Assembly (NCBI RefSeq): GCF_017307055.1
Contig: NZ_JAFLEQ010000008.1
Coordinates: forward strand, 612,126-661,531
Length of the DNA stretch: 49,406 nt
From: Corynebacterium mendelii
GTDB taxonomy: Bacteria; Actinomycetota; Actinomycetes; Mycobacteriales; Mycobacteriaceae
Direction: 5' to 3'
The notes beneath the pieces are model-generated. The model saw nothing but the letters and a program-made list of their open reading frames with translations, had not been told where the DNA came from and made no database searches. The number at the start of each line of letters is the position of its first letter. Position 1 is the stretch's first letter. Both the position numbers and the translations under genes were made by a program. Below, piece by piece: positions 27,958-36,562 of the stretch.

Positions 27958-29595
27958 CTAGCGCAGCTGGCGGCTGACGATCATGTCCTCGCAGCTCCAT
28001 GCCGCGGAGGTGATTGGTTCTGTGGTGGTCTCACCTGTCCGGCTGCGGCCGGAGTCTATTTCTTTCAGGGTGACCACTGCCGCAGTGAAGGTGTCCATAA
28101 AGTCGTGGGCGTCGGGGCGGGCGTCGAGGGAATCGAGTTCCGCGGCCACCACCGCCACCGCCTCACCGTCGCCGAGACTGCGGGCCTTGTTTTTCAGAAG
28201 CCGCACATGCCTGCGGCGAACCGCCTCATCACCGCGGGTGAGCCGGTAAAGCTCCATGAGATTGGTTTCCGCGTTGCCCATGTCGCTGATGGCACGGTAG
28301 GCATCACGTACTTTCGGCTGCCAGTTGCCGCCCTCGTCGACCAGCTCCACGAATCCTTGGGTGTCACGGTCGTAGCGGGCGCGGATGGCTTTCCATTCCG
28401 CGAAAAACGGGTCGTCGGCGCTGCCTCCGGTGAGGCTCCGGGCCAGCAGATCCAGGTCGTTGAGCACCATTCCGATGCGGGTGATCTCCGAGGAGACGAC
28501 ATCGCGCATGCGAATCGACAACTCCCTTTTCACCGGCCCGCCGGCGGAGCCTGCGGCAAGTCCCCTGCGGTGGGCGTCCAGGGCGGCGGCAAGAAGAACA
28601 ATGATGCTGGTGACGGTGAACGTTATGGCACCGGTGATACCCCAGTCGGGGAACAGGACCGCGGCGGCGATCTGCAGCGCCAGCATGATCACCCCCCACA
28701 CCACAGCGGTCATCGTCCAAGTGACCCGGAGTTTTTTGGTGGTGCGCACACTGGCCAGTCCACCGCCCCCGGAGCCGATGTAGGGGCGGATCCCGCCCAT
28801 CCCCACCCCGGGAAGCCAGGCCCGGGACGCGATGGTGGTGGTTCGCAGCACCCATTTCGGATCCTGGTGGGTGACGGTATCGGCGGAGGACGCGCGGATT
28901 TTCTCCGGGGCGAGGTTTTTCAGATCCCCGGCGTGGTCCAGGCCTGCGGGTGCCCGCAGCGTTGCCCCGGTCAACGGGCTGATCAGGTGGCCGTAGTCGG
29001 TGAGCAGTTTGCAGTAGGCGGGCAAAAAAGCCGGGCAATGCGGGTCGATGGTCAGCCCTTCGGCCCGGGCCAGCAGTGTGGTGAGTCTTTCGGCCAGCTC
29101 CGGGTGGTCGTAGCCGGTGGCCCGCATGTCTTCGCGCAGCCGCTCCAGGGCTTCCATGCGGGCGTCGGTCAGCCCGTCATCCATCCCCAGAACCAGCCGC
29201 AGGTGGGTGTCAACGACCGGCATCCGCAGCGCGGCAGCCCACCCGACATCAATGTCATCGTCGCTGAGACCATCGACGGTGTCAGTGTCGATGGCCTCAA
29301 GGACCCGCATGATTCGTCCCCGCACCGTGGCCCAGGTGTCGGTGACCAGAATGCGGGCGGCCACCGAGACACTCATGGTGATGCGGTCGAGTTTTTCCAC
29401 CCGTTCGAGAAGCTCCGGCCGAGCCTCCTGCAGCTGCTGAATCTGCGCCCGTCGCCGGGCGATGGCCACCGCCCGGTCCCGGGCGGCAAGAGCCACGGTC
29501 ACCCACAGCGGGGCCATGAGGGTGATGGCCGCGACAACGGCGGACAAAACCAGTTCAGGGATGGCACTGGTGGTGTTGATGGCTGCTGCAGGCAT
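27958..29595 (-). CDS. Hypothetical membrane protein, 545 aa
   Basis: I do not recognise a named domain. An N-terminal membrane helix (LVLSAVVAAITLMAPLWVTVAL) is followed by an Arg/Gln/Glu-rich helix that may be a coiled coil (RRRAQIQQLQEARPELLERV). A helical, acidic domain follows to about residue 290, then a membrane hairpin (about 293-340, VVWGVIMLALQIAAAVLF and ITFTVTSIIVLLAAAL), and a C-terminal helical domain. The gene is divergent from ndk. ATG 29595 was chosen over ATG 29604 because the -10 hexamer TAAGAT (29608-29603) is exactly seven bases upstream and overlaps the earlier ATG. The layout recalls membrane-tethered scaffold proteins, but no function can be assigned. Confidence 0.75.
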   Translation of the reverse strand: MPAAAINTTSAIPELVLSAVVAAITLMAPLWVTVALAARDRAVAIARRRAQIQQLQEARPELLERVEKLDRITMSVSVAARILVTDTWATVRGRIMRVLEAIDTDTVDGLSDDDIDVGWAAALRMPVVDTHLRLVLGMDDGLTDARMEALERLREDMRATGYDHPELAERLTTLLARAEGLTIDPHCPAFLPAYCKLLTDYGHLISPLTGATLRAPAGLDHAGDLKNLAPEKIRASSADTVTHQDPKWVLRTTTIASRAWLPGVGMGGIRPYIGSGGGGLASVRTTKKLRVTWTMTAVVWGVIMLALQIAAAVLFPDWGITGAITFTVTSIIVLLAAALDAHRRGLAAGSAGGPVKRELSIRMRDVVSSEITRIGMVLNDLDLLARSLTGGSADDPFFAEWKAIRARYDRDTQGFVELVDEGGNWQPKVRDAYRAISDMGNAETNLMELYRLTRGDEAVRRRHVRLLKNKARSLGDGEAVAVVAAELDSLDARPDAHDFMDTFTAAVVTLKEIDSGRSRTGETTTEPITSAAWSCEDMIVSRQLR

Positions 29596-29602
29596 GTCCA
29601 CC

Positions 29603-29608
29603 ATCTTA
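29603..29608 (-). promoter_or_regulatory. -10 box of the 545-aa membrane protein gene
   Basis: On the minus strand TAAGAT (29608-29603) is followed by GGTGGAC and then ATG 29595, a textbook leaderless spacing. Confidence 0.6.
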
Positions 29609-29746
29609 AACCCGCCGAAATGCGGTCGTGAACCCCCGCATGCCGATCCCGCCGCAGAATTCGGGCACACCCGGCGGGGCAGGTGATGGGCGGGCGGGCA
29701 ACCAGCGGGCGTGTCCGGTCGGGTGCACCGGCGGGTGGTTGCCCGC

Positions 29747-29752
29747 TAGGAT
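29747..29752 (+). promoter_or_regulatory. -10 box of leaderless ndk
   Basis: TAGGAT at 29747-29752 is seven bases before ATG 29760. No Shine-Dalgarno is present. Confidence 0.6.
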
Positions 29753-29759
29753 CGGGGCC

Positions 29760-30170
29760 ATGACTGAACGCACACTCATTTTGATCAAACCGGACGGCGT
29801 CAAGCGTGGGCTGGTGGGCGAGGTGATCTCCCGCATCGAGAACAAGGGCCTGAAGCTGGTGGCCATGGATCTGCGCACCGCGGACCGCGCCACCGCCGAA
29901 AAGCACTACGCGGAGCACACCGACAAGCCGTTTTTCGGTGAACTGGTTGATTTCATCACGTCCGCCCCGCTGGTGGCCGGTGTCATTGAAGGCCCCCGCG
30001 CCATCGAGGCCTGGCGTCAGCTGGCCGGCGGCACCGACCCGGTCGGCAAAGCCACCCCCGGCACCATCCGCGGCGACTTCGGACTGGAAGTGTCCGAAAA
30101 CGTCGTCCACGGCTCTGACTCCCCGGAGTCGGCGGAACGCGAAATCGGCATCTGGTTCCCGAACCTGTAG
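29760..30170 (+). CDS. ndk: Nucleoside diphosphate kinase
   Basis: This cytoplasmic enzyme transfers the gamma phosphate from ATP to other nucleoside diphosphates through a phosphohistidine. The 136-residue protein has the full family pattern: [21 protein letters not shown] at the start, [28 protein letters not shown], and the active site [16 protein letters not shown] with His117. ATG 29760 is at leaderless distance from TAGGAT. It is divergent from an unknown membrane protein and convergent with a winged-helix gene; a long hairpin separates the latter. It lies between folC/DUF4233 and rne as in other corynebacteria. Confidence 0.97.
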   Translation: MTERTLILIKPDGVKRGLVGEVISRIENKGLKLVAMDLRTADRATAEKHYAEHTDKPFFGELVDFITSAPLVAGVIEGPRAIEAWRQLAGGTDPVGKATPGTIRGDFGLEVSENVVHGSDSPESAEREIGIWFPNL

Positions 30171-30202
30171 GACACCACCAGTTTTCCCCTGACACACCGC
30201 AC

Positions 30203-30266
30203 ACAACGGTGGAATCCCCGGCAACGACTTCATCTGATTGGTCGGCCCCGGGGGTTCCACCGTTGT
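30203..30266. terminator. Long two-way hairpin after ndk
   Basis: ACAACGGTGGAA (30203-30214), T, CCCCGG (30216-30221) pair with CCGGGG (30248-30253), G, TTCCACCGTTGT (30255-30266), a 19-bp stem with one G-T pair and a 26-nt loop. It lies between convergent genes. A strong T-run is absent. Confidence 0.7.
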
Positions 30267-30344
30267 CATCTGTGCACCACCCGCCGCATCCGGGAGGTGG
30301 CGGGGTATCCCATCCCGGTCAAACGGCATCGGCCAACTGCATAC

Positions 30345-31112
30345 TCAGGCGGCATGGTGGGCCAGTTCGGCTTCCACAGCCGCCACCCCGGCGGGGGAAA
30401 GCTGGCCGTGAATGGTGTCCGGGTCCTTGGCCGGATTCCAGCCCCGCTGCCGGCGGTTGTCGGCCAGTCCCGCGGCCTGCAGCTCCTGCAGTGCCCGCGC
30501 CACCTGCACGCGGTCGATCCCGAGGACGGTGCTGATCCGTTTGTCGGTGACCTCCCGCCACCCCGGAGTGCAGCCCAGTCCCCGCATGGTGCAGGCCACG
30601 GCCAGTTGCACGCGGTCAGCACACTGACCGCCGACCCGGTTGTCTGCGGCTGTGTGCGCCACCGGTTGCGGGTGCGGAAAAAAGATCATCCAGCTCACCA
30701 CCGCTGCGATCACCCCCAGCGTCAGAGCGACGGCAGCAGCGATGCGCCAATCGTGGTCACGGAAAAATGACGCATTGGCGTAGGTCATGTACACAACAGC
30801 CGCGGCAACCACCACCAGGATCCGGCGCCTGGTCAACAATGTGCCGGTGATCCCCGCCGCATTGGTGGGGCGGTTGCTGCAGCCACCGGCCCACGCCCGC
30901 CACAGTCCCAGTACGGCGAGGACGGCAACAAGCAGCAGCGCCACCAGGGGATGGCCTGTTGCGGCGAGGACAAAAGGAAGCGCCACGACGGCAAAAATTC
31001 CCGCCGTCCACACGATGTTTTCTGTGCGGGCCAACGATCCTTTCCCCAGCCGTGCAAGGGCGTCATCCGGCCATCTGCTGGAGGTGGAAGGAGCGTGTGC
31101 ATCCGAATTCAT
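30345..31112 (-). CDS. Membrane-anchored winged-helix protein, 255 aa
   Basis: About 30 polar residues precede four membrane helices at about 32-50, 54-71, 97-114 and 122-145. A cytoplasmic C-terminal domain (about 160-252) follows. It reads as a winged helix: VQLAVACTMRGLGCTPGWREVTDKRISTVLGI is cut by three Cys residues in QCADRV...ACTM...LGC, then IDRVQVARALQELQAAGLADNRR as recognition helix, a wing, and LSPAGVAAVEAELAHHA. This resembles MarR/ArsR-type folds. It suggests a one-component regulator that senses at the membrane. The Cys residues could bind metal or respond to redox. It is convergent with ndk. ATG 31112 is at leaderless distance from TAGACT. Confidence 0.7.
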   Translation of the reverse strand: MNSDAHAPSTSSRWPDDALARLGKGSLARTENIVWTAGIFAVVALPFVLAATGHPLVALLLVAVLAVLGLWRAWAGGCSNRPTNAAGITGTLLTRRRILVVVAAAVVYMTYANASFFRDHDWRIAAAVALTLGVIAAVVSWMIFFPHPQPVAHTAADNRVGGQCADRVQLAVACTMRGLGCTPGWREVTDKRISTVLGIDRVQVARALQELQAAGLADNRRQRGWNPAKDPDTIHGQLSPAGVAAVEAELAHHAA

Positions 31113-31120
31113 GACGCCGC

Positions 31121-31126
31121 AGTCTA
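31121..31126 (-). promoter_or_regulatory. -10 box of the membrane winged-helix gene
   Basis: On the minus strand TAGACT (31126-31121) is followed by eight bases and ATG 31112, fitting a leaderless transcript. Confidence 0.55.
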
Positions 31127-31789
31127 GGTTTGGGGCACACAGTCCGCAACCCCCGGTAAGGGGGCACGTGCTGCAGTTTTGCAAGGACTACGGACAAACG
31201 GCAAGACCGCTGGTCGGGTGTTGATGCCCGGTATGGTTGGCCGTGGCCACCGGAAGGGGGTTGGTGTCAGTGCACCCGGTGCGGGGAATATGTGACACAA
31301 TGGACCCACGTGGTCTTTGCCCGGCAGCGGTTTTGTCAGAAACCTCTTGTCAGCCTGTTGACGGCTTTGCTGCCCCGGGACAGGCCACCGATGACTTACA
31401 TTTTTACATCAACAGAGCTTCCATCAACTTCACAAACAACCCCCACAACCGCATACAGCAGCCACCGCCCCACGCGGCCGCCGGAGTACCGGCACCAGGT
31501 TCACTGGCCACCAGTGTTCCTGTCCCGCCCGCTGTGAACAACGCACACGGTGTGTTTGTTCGCATCATCACCAGACTTTTGTGCCTTTCACAGGCACCAC
31601 TTACGGTGCTGTCCGCAGTCCAATGCTTGTCGCGTGCGCCCACACCACCGTTGTGTGCGCCCCGCCACCGGTTGATCCGGCTGTCGGCACGCAAGCCGCT
31701 CGGGCAATACAATCGTTCACCGCGCGGAATCCCCGGATTCCCGCCGGGTGCACGGCTGCTGTATCCGCACACGTGGCACACCCCCGTCG

Positions 31790-31815
31790 GGTGGGAAACA
31801 GCACTGTTTCCCACC
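31790..31815 (+). promoter_or_regulatory. 26-bp palindrome in the rne leader
   Basis: GGTGGGAAACAG (31790-31801), CA, CTGTTTCCCACC (31804-31815). In RNA it gives a stem of about 11 bp with a 4-nt loop, 97 nt before the rne start. It could be an RNase target or a protein operator. Confidence 0.55.
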
Positions 31816-31862
31816 GCCACAAATGCCTTGTTCCAAGGTGTCTGTCGCCCGGTGACCGGACC

Positions 31863-31907
31863 AGTGCCCACGCAGTGCCTGCCGGTTGCGTGCGGGCACT
31901 AGGAGAT
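31863..31907 (+). promoter_or_regulatory. Hairpin abutting the rne Shine-Dalgarno
   Basis: AGTGCCC-ACGC (31863-31873) pairs with GCGT (31888-31891), a 2-nt bulge, and GGGCACT (31894-31900). The Shine-Dalgarno AGGAGAT starts at the next base (31901-31907). Folding could control access of the ribosome to the GTG at 31912. Confidence 0.5.
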
Positions 31908-31911
31908 AACC

Positions 31912-34900
31912 GTGGCAACAAGCACCGGTAACAGTAAACAGAAAACCACCCGCCGCCGCAGTACCCGCAAGGCGGGCACCAGCAAGACAGATGCAGCGCC
32001 GGAAAAAGACGCACCGGAAAAAGCAGCCACCCGCCGCCGGGCAGCGGTGAAGAAAACCTCCACCGGAAAAACGGCGCCCGCGACAAAGACCACCGCGAAG
32101 AAAACAGCCGGGAAGAAAACGGCCGCGAAGAAAACGGCCGCGAAGAAAACGGCCGCGAAGAAAACGGCCGCGACAAAGACCACCGCGAAGAAAACGGCTG
32201 CGAACAAGACAGCGCCGAAGAAGAAGACCCGGGCAGCGAGCACCGGCGACTCCGACGGTCAGCAGCCGGTGACACAGAAAGCGAAAGCAGCCACCACGAC
32301 CACCAGGCGCTCGACCCGCACCACCGCCAAGAAGACGGCGCCGAAGAAACGGGCCACCCGCACCACCGGGGATGCTGCAGTGGAGGCTGCTGCTGTGGTC
32401 ACCAAGGCTGACGCACGCTCGTCCGCCCCGATTGAGGGAGTGTCGCGGGAACTGGCCGAACAGGCACGCGGCGTTGACCGGGAGGGGCTCGGCGACAAAC
32501 TGCGTGTCCACCAGCTGGCGAAGGTTCTGGGGATCACCTCCAAGGACATGGTCGGGTATCTTGCCGAGGTCGGCATCGAGAAAAAAGCCCAGTCCTCGCT
32601 GAGCAATGCCGAGGCGTGCCTGGTGCTGGACAAGATCGCCGAACCAGTGCTCGAGACCGGGGACAAGACGGTCGAGGCACTGCGCTACGAAGTCGGCAAG
32701 AACGTGGAAAACGAAATCCACCAGATCACCGAGAAAGTCGAACGGGAACTGGCCGACAAAGTCGATGATGACGATCTCGCCGGTGACGCTTCCGGCGACC
32801 GTGCCGATGACACCGGTGATGACACCGACGAAGATGCGGTCGATATTGAGCTTGACGTCGATTTCGACGATGAAGACGACATGCTCGACGACGAATACGA
32901 ATTCGACGACGAGGATGACGAAGACGAAGACCTCGACGACGATGACGATGACGACGTAGACGACGAATTTGATGACGACGATTTCGACGACGAGGATTCC
33001 GACGAGGAGGATGACCGGCCGGAGCTGAAGACAATCGACATCCGGGAAGAAGCCCGCCGCGAGGAAAACGCGGAGCTTTTGGAAGATGTCGTCTCCGCGG
33101 TGACCCCGGTTCCGGAGGATGTCGACTCCACCTTCGTCACCCCGGTGTTCAAAGCACCGGTGCCGGTGAAAGTCGCCCCGAAGAAAACCCGCAGCCGCGA
33201 TGACGGCGACGAGGACTCCCATCCACGCCGGTCCCGGCGCAGCCGGGATGACCGGGAGAGCAAACCGAAAAAAGTCAGGGTCATTGATGAACCCGCCGCC
33301 ATCAAGGGTTCCACCCGGCTGGAGGCCCAGCGCCGCAGGCGCATCGACCGGAAACGGGAAGCCCGCAACACGCCCCGCCATGTCATCAGCGAAGCTGAAT
33401 TCAGGGCACGCCGTGACGCCGTGGACCGCATCATGCTGGTGCGTGAACGCTCCCGCAGCGATCACCCGGGAGCGGTGACCCAGGTGGTGGTGCTGGAAGA
33501 TGGCAAAGCCGTCGAACACTTCGTCACCAGTGAAACCCAGTCGTCGATGGTCGGCAATATCTATCTCGGGCGGGTGCAGAATGTGCTGCCCAGTATGGAA
33601 GCCGCCTTCATCGATATCGGCAAGGGCCGCAACGGCGTGCTCTACGCCGGTGAAATCGACTGGCGTTCCACCGGTCTGGGCGGAAAGTCCCGCAAGATCG
33701 AGCAGGCTTTGAAATCGGGCGACCAGGTGCTGGTCCAGGTCACCAAGGATCCGGTGGGCCACAAGGGCGCCCGCCTGAGCACCCAGGTCTCCCTGGCCGG
33801 GCGCTACCTGGTGTACGTGCCCGGTGGCCGCAGCGCCGGAATTTCCCGGAAACTCCCGGAGACCGAACGCAAACGTCTCAAGGCGATCCTGAAAAAAATC
33901 ATCCCGGATTCCGGTGGCGCGATTATTCGCACCGCCGCCGAAGGTGTGTCGGAACCGGACATCGAAAAAGATGTCTCCCGCCTGATTTCAATGTGGGATG
34001 AGATCGACGCCACGGTCAAAAAAGAAAAGAAATCCAAGGGGTCCAAACCGGTGACCCTCTACGAAGAGCCCGACATGCTGGTGAAAGTCATCCGGGACCT
34101 GTTCAACGAGGATTTCTCCAAACTCATCGTCGACGGCGATGCCGCCTGGCAGACGGTGTCCGGGTACGTCGGCCGGGTCGCCCCGGATCTGCAGGACCGG
34201 CTGATGCACTGGGACCGCTCCAAAGCCGGTGGTGACGACGGTTTCGCCCGCTACCACGTCGACGAACAACTGTCGGAGGCACTCAACCGCAAAGTGTGGC
34301 TGCCCAGCGGTGGCACCCTGGTCATTGACCGCACTGAAGCGATGACCGTGGTGGATGTCAACACCGGCAAATACACCGGTACCGGCGGAAACCTCGAGGA
34401 AACGGTCACCAAGAACAATATTGAGGCCGCCGAGGAACTGGTCCGCCAGATGCGTCTGAGGGATCTGGGCGGCATGATTGTCGTCGACTTCATCGACATG
34501 GTGCTGCCGGAAAACCGGGATCTGGTGCTGCGGCGGCTGGCCGAGGCGCTCATGCATGACCGCACCCGCCACCAGATCAGTGAAGTCACCTCCCTCGGTT
34601 TGGTGCAGATGACCCGCAAACGGCTGGGAAGCGGTCTGATTGAAACGTTCTGCACCGACTGTGAGGCCTGTGACGGCCGCGGCCTGATCGTCCACAACGA
34701 TCCGGTGGAAGACGACGGCAGCGATTCCTCCCGCGGCAAGCGGCGCAAAAACGGCGACAAAAACAACGCTTCCCGCCGCGAGCAACGCTCTTCCCGCAGC
34801 ACCAGCCATCCTCCGGCCGAGCATCCCGCAGCCCGGGCCCTGCACAGCCACGACGATGACGAACAGGTCGCCGACAAGCCCGGTCACGCACGTGACACCG

Positions 34901-36228
34901 ACCGGGCCGACAGGCAGGACACCGCCGGCAGCGGCCGGAAGGACACATCCGCCCGCGACAGTGAGCCGACCCCGGATACCGAACAGGGCAGCAGCCGGCG
35001 CTCCCGCCGCGGCTCCCGCCGCGGTACCGGGCAACCGGATACCACCCGGGAGGCCGCAGCCCAGGCTGATGCCGTGCCCGGTGAGCAGCCCGCCGATGGT
35101 TCATCCGACACCGCCGGGCAACCCGCCCGCGGCCGCCGCGGCCGCCGGCGGGCGGTCCGTCCGGCAGAGCCTGCCGGGACCGCGGCACAACCGGTGTCAG
35201 CGGCCGAGGAATCCCGCGAGGAGTCCGCGGCCGATCACGCCGACGGGTCGGTGAACCAGTCCGACCGTGGCGGACGCCAGCGCCGCCGGGCGGGGCGTTC
35301 CCGGTCCACCCGTTCCTCCAGCCGCAGCGTTGCTGCGGAAAACGCACAAGGCAAAACCCCCGCCGAAATCGCCTTCGATGCCGTCGACACCGCCGACCGG
35401 GAGGATCCCGATGAGCCGTCGGGGCGCAACTACCTGCCGGTGGATGACACCCCCACCCCACCCCGGGGAGCAGTCGACAGCAGTGATACCGACACTGACA
35501 CCGATGACGGTGTCACCTCCTACGAGCAGGCCATGGCTGCGTTTGAGGCCTCACCGCGGCGCAAACGCAATGTCCGCGGCAACAGCCGGTCGGATGTGCC
35601 GCCGAAGCGCTCTGATTTCATCACCGGACCGATGGGATCCGACGGTATCGACACCCTCGACGTCGACGACGATGACGAGCAGGCCGCCGCGCCGGAACAA
35701 CCGGACCACGGTTCCCGGTCACCCCGCCGGGCCGATGATGCGGCCGGGTCCCGCCAGTCGGCCAGTGCTGCGCGGCGGGCACGCCGCCGCGCCACCCGTG
35801 CCGCGCAGCAGGGGGCGGGCACCGCGGGCGAGACCGATCAGTCCGCCGACGGCGGGCGCCGTGACAGCGAGCAACCCTCCGGAAGCACAGACGGGACAGC
35901 ACCCGCCGGACGGGGGCGGGGCCGCCGCCGGACGGCCACCGCGCCGTCAGCCGCGAAGTCCACGCCGCCAGCCGCCGACGGGGCCGGGCAACCGGCCGCG
36001 GCAGATGATGATGATTCCGCCCACGGCGCCGCCACGCGCCGCGGCACCCGCCGCGGCCGCAGGCGGGTCACCCGCCCGGTGATCGCACCCGGTGCAGACG
36101 ATACCGACGCCGGTACAGCCGACCCGGCGCCACGGACGTCCGCCGGCGGCGCGTCGGCGGACACGCCCGCCCCGGGACGGTCCGGTCGGGGTCGCCGCCG
36201 CGGCACCCGTTCCACCCGCCGGCGCTGA
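31912..36228 (+). CDS. rne: Ribonuclease E/G, long form (1438 aa)
   Basis: This endoribonuclease is for mRNA decay and rRNA maturation. In order: a Lys/Ala/Thr-rich basic arm (residues about 1-160, with AKKTA repeats at 72-86), and an IF2_N-like helical domain (about 195-245, LRVHQLAKVLGITSKDMVGYL). Then come a run of Asp/Glu (about 300-370), a basic linker, the S1 domain (about 544-582, SSMVGNIYLGRVQNVLPS) and the catalytic DNase-I-like domain. The metal-binding Asp815 (VVDVNTG) and Asp859 (VVDFIDM) are intact. The Zn-link cysteines are in CTDCEACDGRG (914, 917, 920). Over 500 residues of Arg/Gly/Ala/Asp-rich tail follow. GTG 31912 has AGGAGAT upstream. The length is well above the ~950-1020 aa of relatives I know. 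Confidence 0.95.
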   Translation: MATSTGNSKQKTTRRRSTRKAGTSKTDAAPEKDAPEKAATRRRAAVKKTSTGKTAPATKTTAKKTAGKKTAAKKTAAKKTAAKKTAATKTTAKKTAANKTAPKKKTRAASTGDSDGQQPVTQKAKAATTTTRRSTRTTAKKTAPKKRATRTTGDAAVEAAAVVTKADARSSAPIEGVSRELAEQARGVDREGLGDKLRVHQLAKVLGITSKDMVGYLAEVGIEKKAQSSLSNAEACLVLDKIAEPVLETGDKTVEALRYEVGKNVENEIHQITEKVERELADKVDDDDLAGDASGDRADDTGDDTDEDAVDIELDVDFDDEDDMLDDEYEFDDEDDEDEDLDDDDDDDVDDEFDDDDFDDEDSDEEDDRPELKTIDIREEARREENAELLEDVVSAVTPVPEDVDSTFVTPVFKAPVPVKVAPKKTRSRDDGDEDSHPRRSRRSRDDRESKPKKVRVIDEPAAIKGSTRLEAQRRRRIDRKREARNTPRHVISEAEFRARRDAVDRIMLVRERSRSDHPGAVTQVVVLEDGKAVEHFVTSETQSSMVGNIYLGRVQNVLPSMEAAFIDIGKGRNGVLYAGEIDWRSTGLGGKSRKIEQALKSGDQVLVQVTKDPVGHKGARLSTQVSLAGRYLVYVPGGRSAGISRKLPETERKRLKAILKKIIPDSGGAIIRTAAEGVSEPDIEKDVSRLISMWDEIDATVKKEKKSKGSKPVTLYEEPDMLVKVIRDLFNEDFSKLIVDGDAAWQTVSGYVGRVAPDLQDRLMHWDRSKAGGDDGFARYHVDEQLSEALNRKVWLPSGGTLVIDRTEAMTVVDVNTGKYTGTGGNLEETVTKNNIEAAEELVRQMRLRDLGGMIVVDFIDMVLPENRDLVLRRLAEALMHDRTRHQISEVTSLGLVQMTRKRLGSGLIETFCTDCEACDGRGLIVHNDPVEDDGSDSSRGKRRKNGDKNNASRREQRSSRSTSHPPAEHPAARALHSHDDDEQVADKPGHARDTDRADRQDTAGSGRKDTSARDSEPTPDTEQGSSRRSRRGSRRGTGQPDTTREAAAQADAVPGEQPADGSSDTAGQPARGRRGRRRAVRPAEPAGTAAQPVSAAEESREESAADHADGSVNQSDRGGRQRRRAGRSRSTRSSSRSVAAENAQGKTPAEIAFDAVDTADREDPDEPSGRNYLPVDDTPTPPRGAVDSSDTDTDTDDGVTSYEQAMAAFEASPRRKRNVRGNSRSDVPPKRSDFITGPMGSDGIDTLDVDDDDEQAAAPEQPDHGSRSPRRADDAAGSRQSASAARRARRRATRAAQQGAGTAGETDQSADGGRRDSEQPSGSTDGTAPAGRGRGRRRTATAPSAAKSTPPAADGAGQPAAADDDDSAHGAATRRGTRRGRRRVTRPVIAPGADDTDAGTADPAPRTSAGGASADTPAPGRSGRGRRRGTRSTRRR
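32110..32199 (+). repeat. 15-bp tandem repeats inside rne
   Basis: GCGAAGAAAACGGCC occurs exactly three times in a row at 32125-32169, with a one-base variant before (32110-32124). A diverged unit follows (32170-32184) and another near copy at 32185-32199. Each unit encodes A-K-K-T-A, so copy-number change keeps the frame. Confidence 0.9.
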
Positions 36229-36240
36229 CGCCGCAGCTAG

Positions 36241-36276
36241 CCGGGATCCGGCGGCACAGGCGCCGCCGGATCCCGG
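36241..36276 (+). terminator. First hairpin after rne
   Basis: CCGGGATCCGGCGGC (36241-36255) and its exact complement (36262-36276) form a 15-bp stem with loop ACAGGC, 12 bp after the rne stop. No T-run of its own. Confidence 0.65.
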
Positions 36277-36291
36277 TACCGCGGGTGCCGG

Positions 36292-36314
36292 GACAAACCC
36301 CGGTTTGTCTTTTT
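36292..36314 (+). terminator. Intrinsic rne terminator
   Basis: GACAAACC (36292-36299), loop CC, GGTTTGTC (36302-36309), then TTTTT at 36310-36314. The tight loop probably opens by one pair. It is the U-run-containing terminator of the tandem pair. Confidence 0.8.
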
Positions 36315-36503
36315 GCTGTCCCGACGGGTAGTCTTTGACAGTCGCTGTTGTGAAAGGGTCCGGCAACCCGTGACAGGGTATGCCTCAAGGCGCCCCGGCC
36401 AAACAGCCTGGTCGAATAAACCTCGACCGGCCCAAAGCCCTGGTTGCGTGCCACACGACCACATGACAAGCAAATTAAGTCCAGTCGGGCATCCGCTTGG
36501 TAG

Positions 36504-36562
36504 GCCACCCCATGGTTTCCCGTGGGGCGGCACAGTGTGACCCCGGTGAATGACCACCGGGG
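36504..36562 (+). promoter_or_regulatory. Two hairpins in the rplU leader
   Basis: GCC-A-CCCCA (36504-36512) pairs with TGGGG-C-GGC (36523-36531) across one mismatch. CCCCGGTG (36541-36548) pairs with CACCGGGG (36555-36562) with loop AATGAC. They lie 68-125 nt before the L21 start and could form a leader control element. Confidence 0.45.

Larger units (their letters stand above)
31127..31911 (+). other. Long rne upstream region
   Basis: About 785 bp precede rne without a credible gene. A frame of 221 codons exists on the plus strand but has no coding character. Two hairpins near the rne start are listed separately. The promoter is not certain; a TTGACG at about 31360 has no good partner. Confidence 0.4.

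Noticed and set aside
31237..31902. A 221-codon frame on the plus strand upstream of rne
   Set aside because: Its composition (Pro, Cys, His, scattered) has no protein-like pattern, no ribosome site and no recognisable motif; the area is better explained as the rne control region.
32110..32199. Possible CRISPR or minisatellite
   Set aside because: Repeats are contiguous without spacers and lie inside a coding frame, so they are a protein repeat.
31717..33762. A 681-codon frame antisense to the start of rne
   Set aside because: It arises from the biased AAG/GAC codons of the rne low-complexity arms read backwards.
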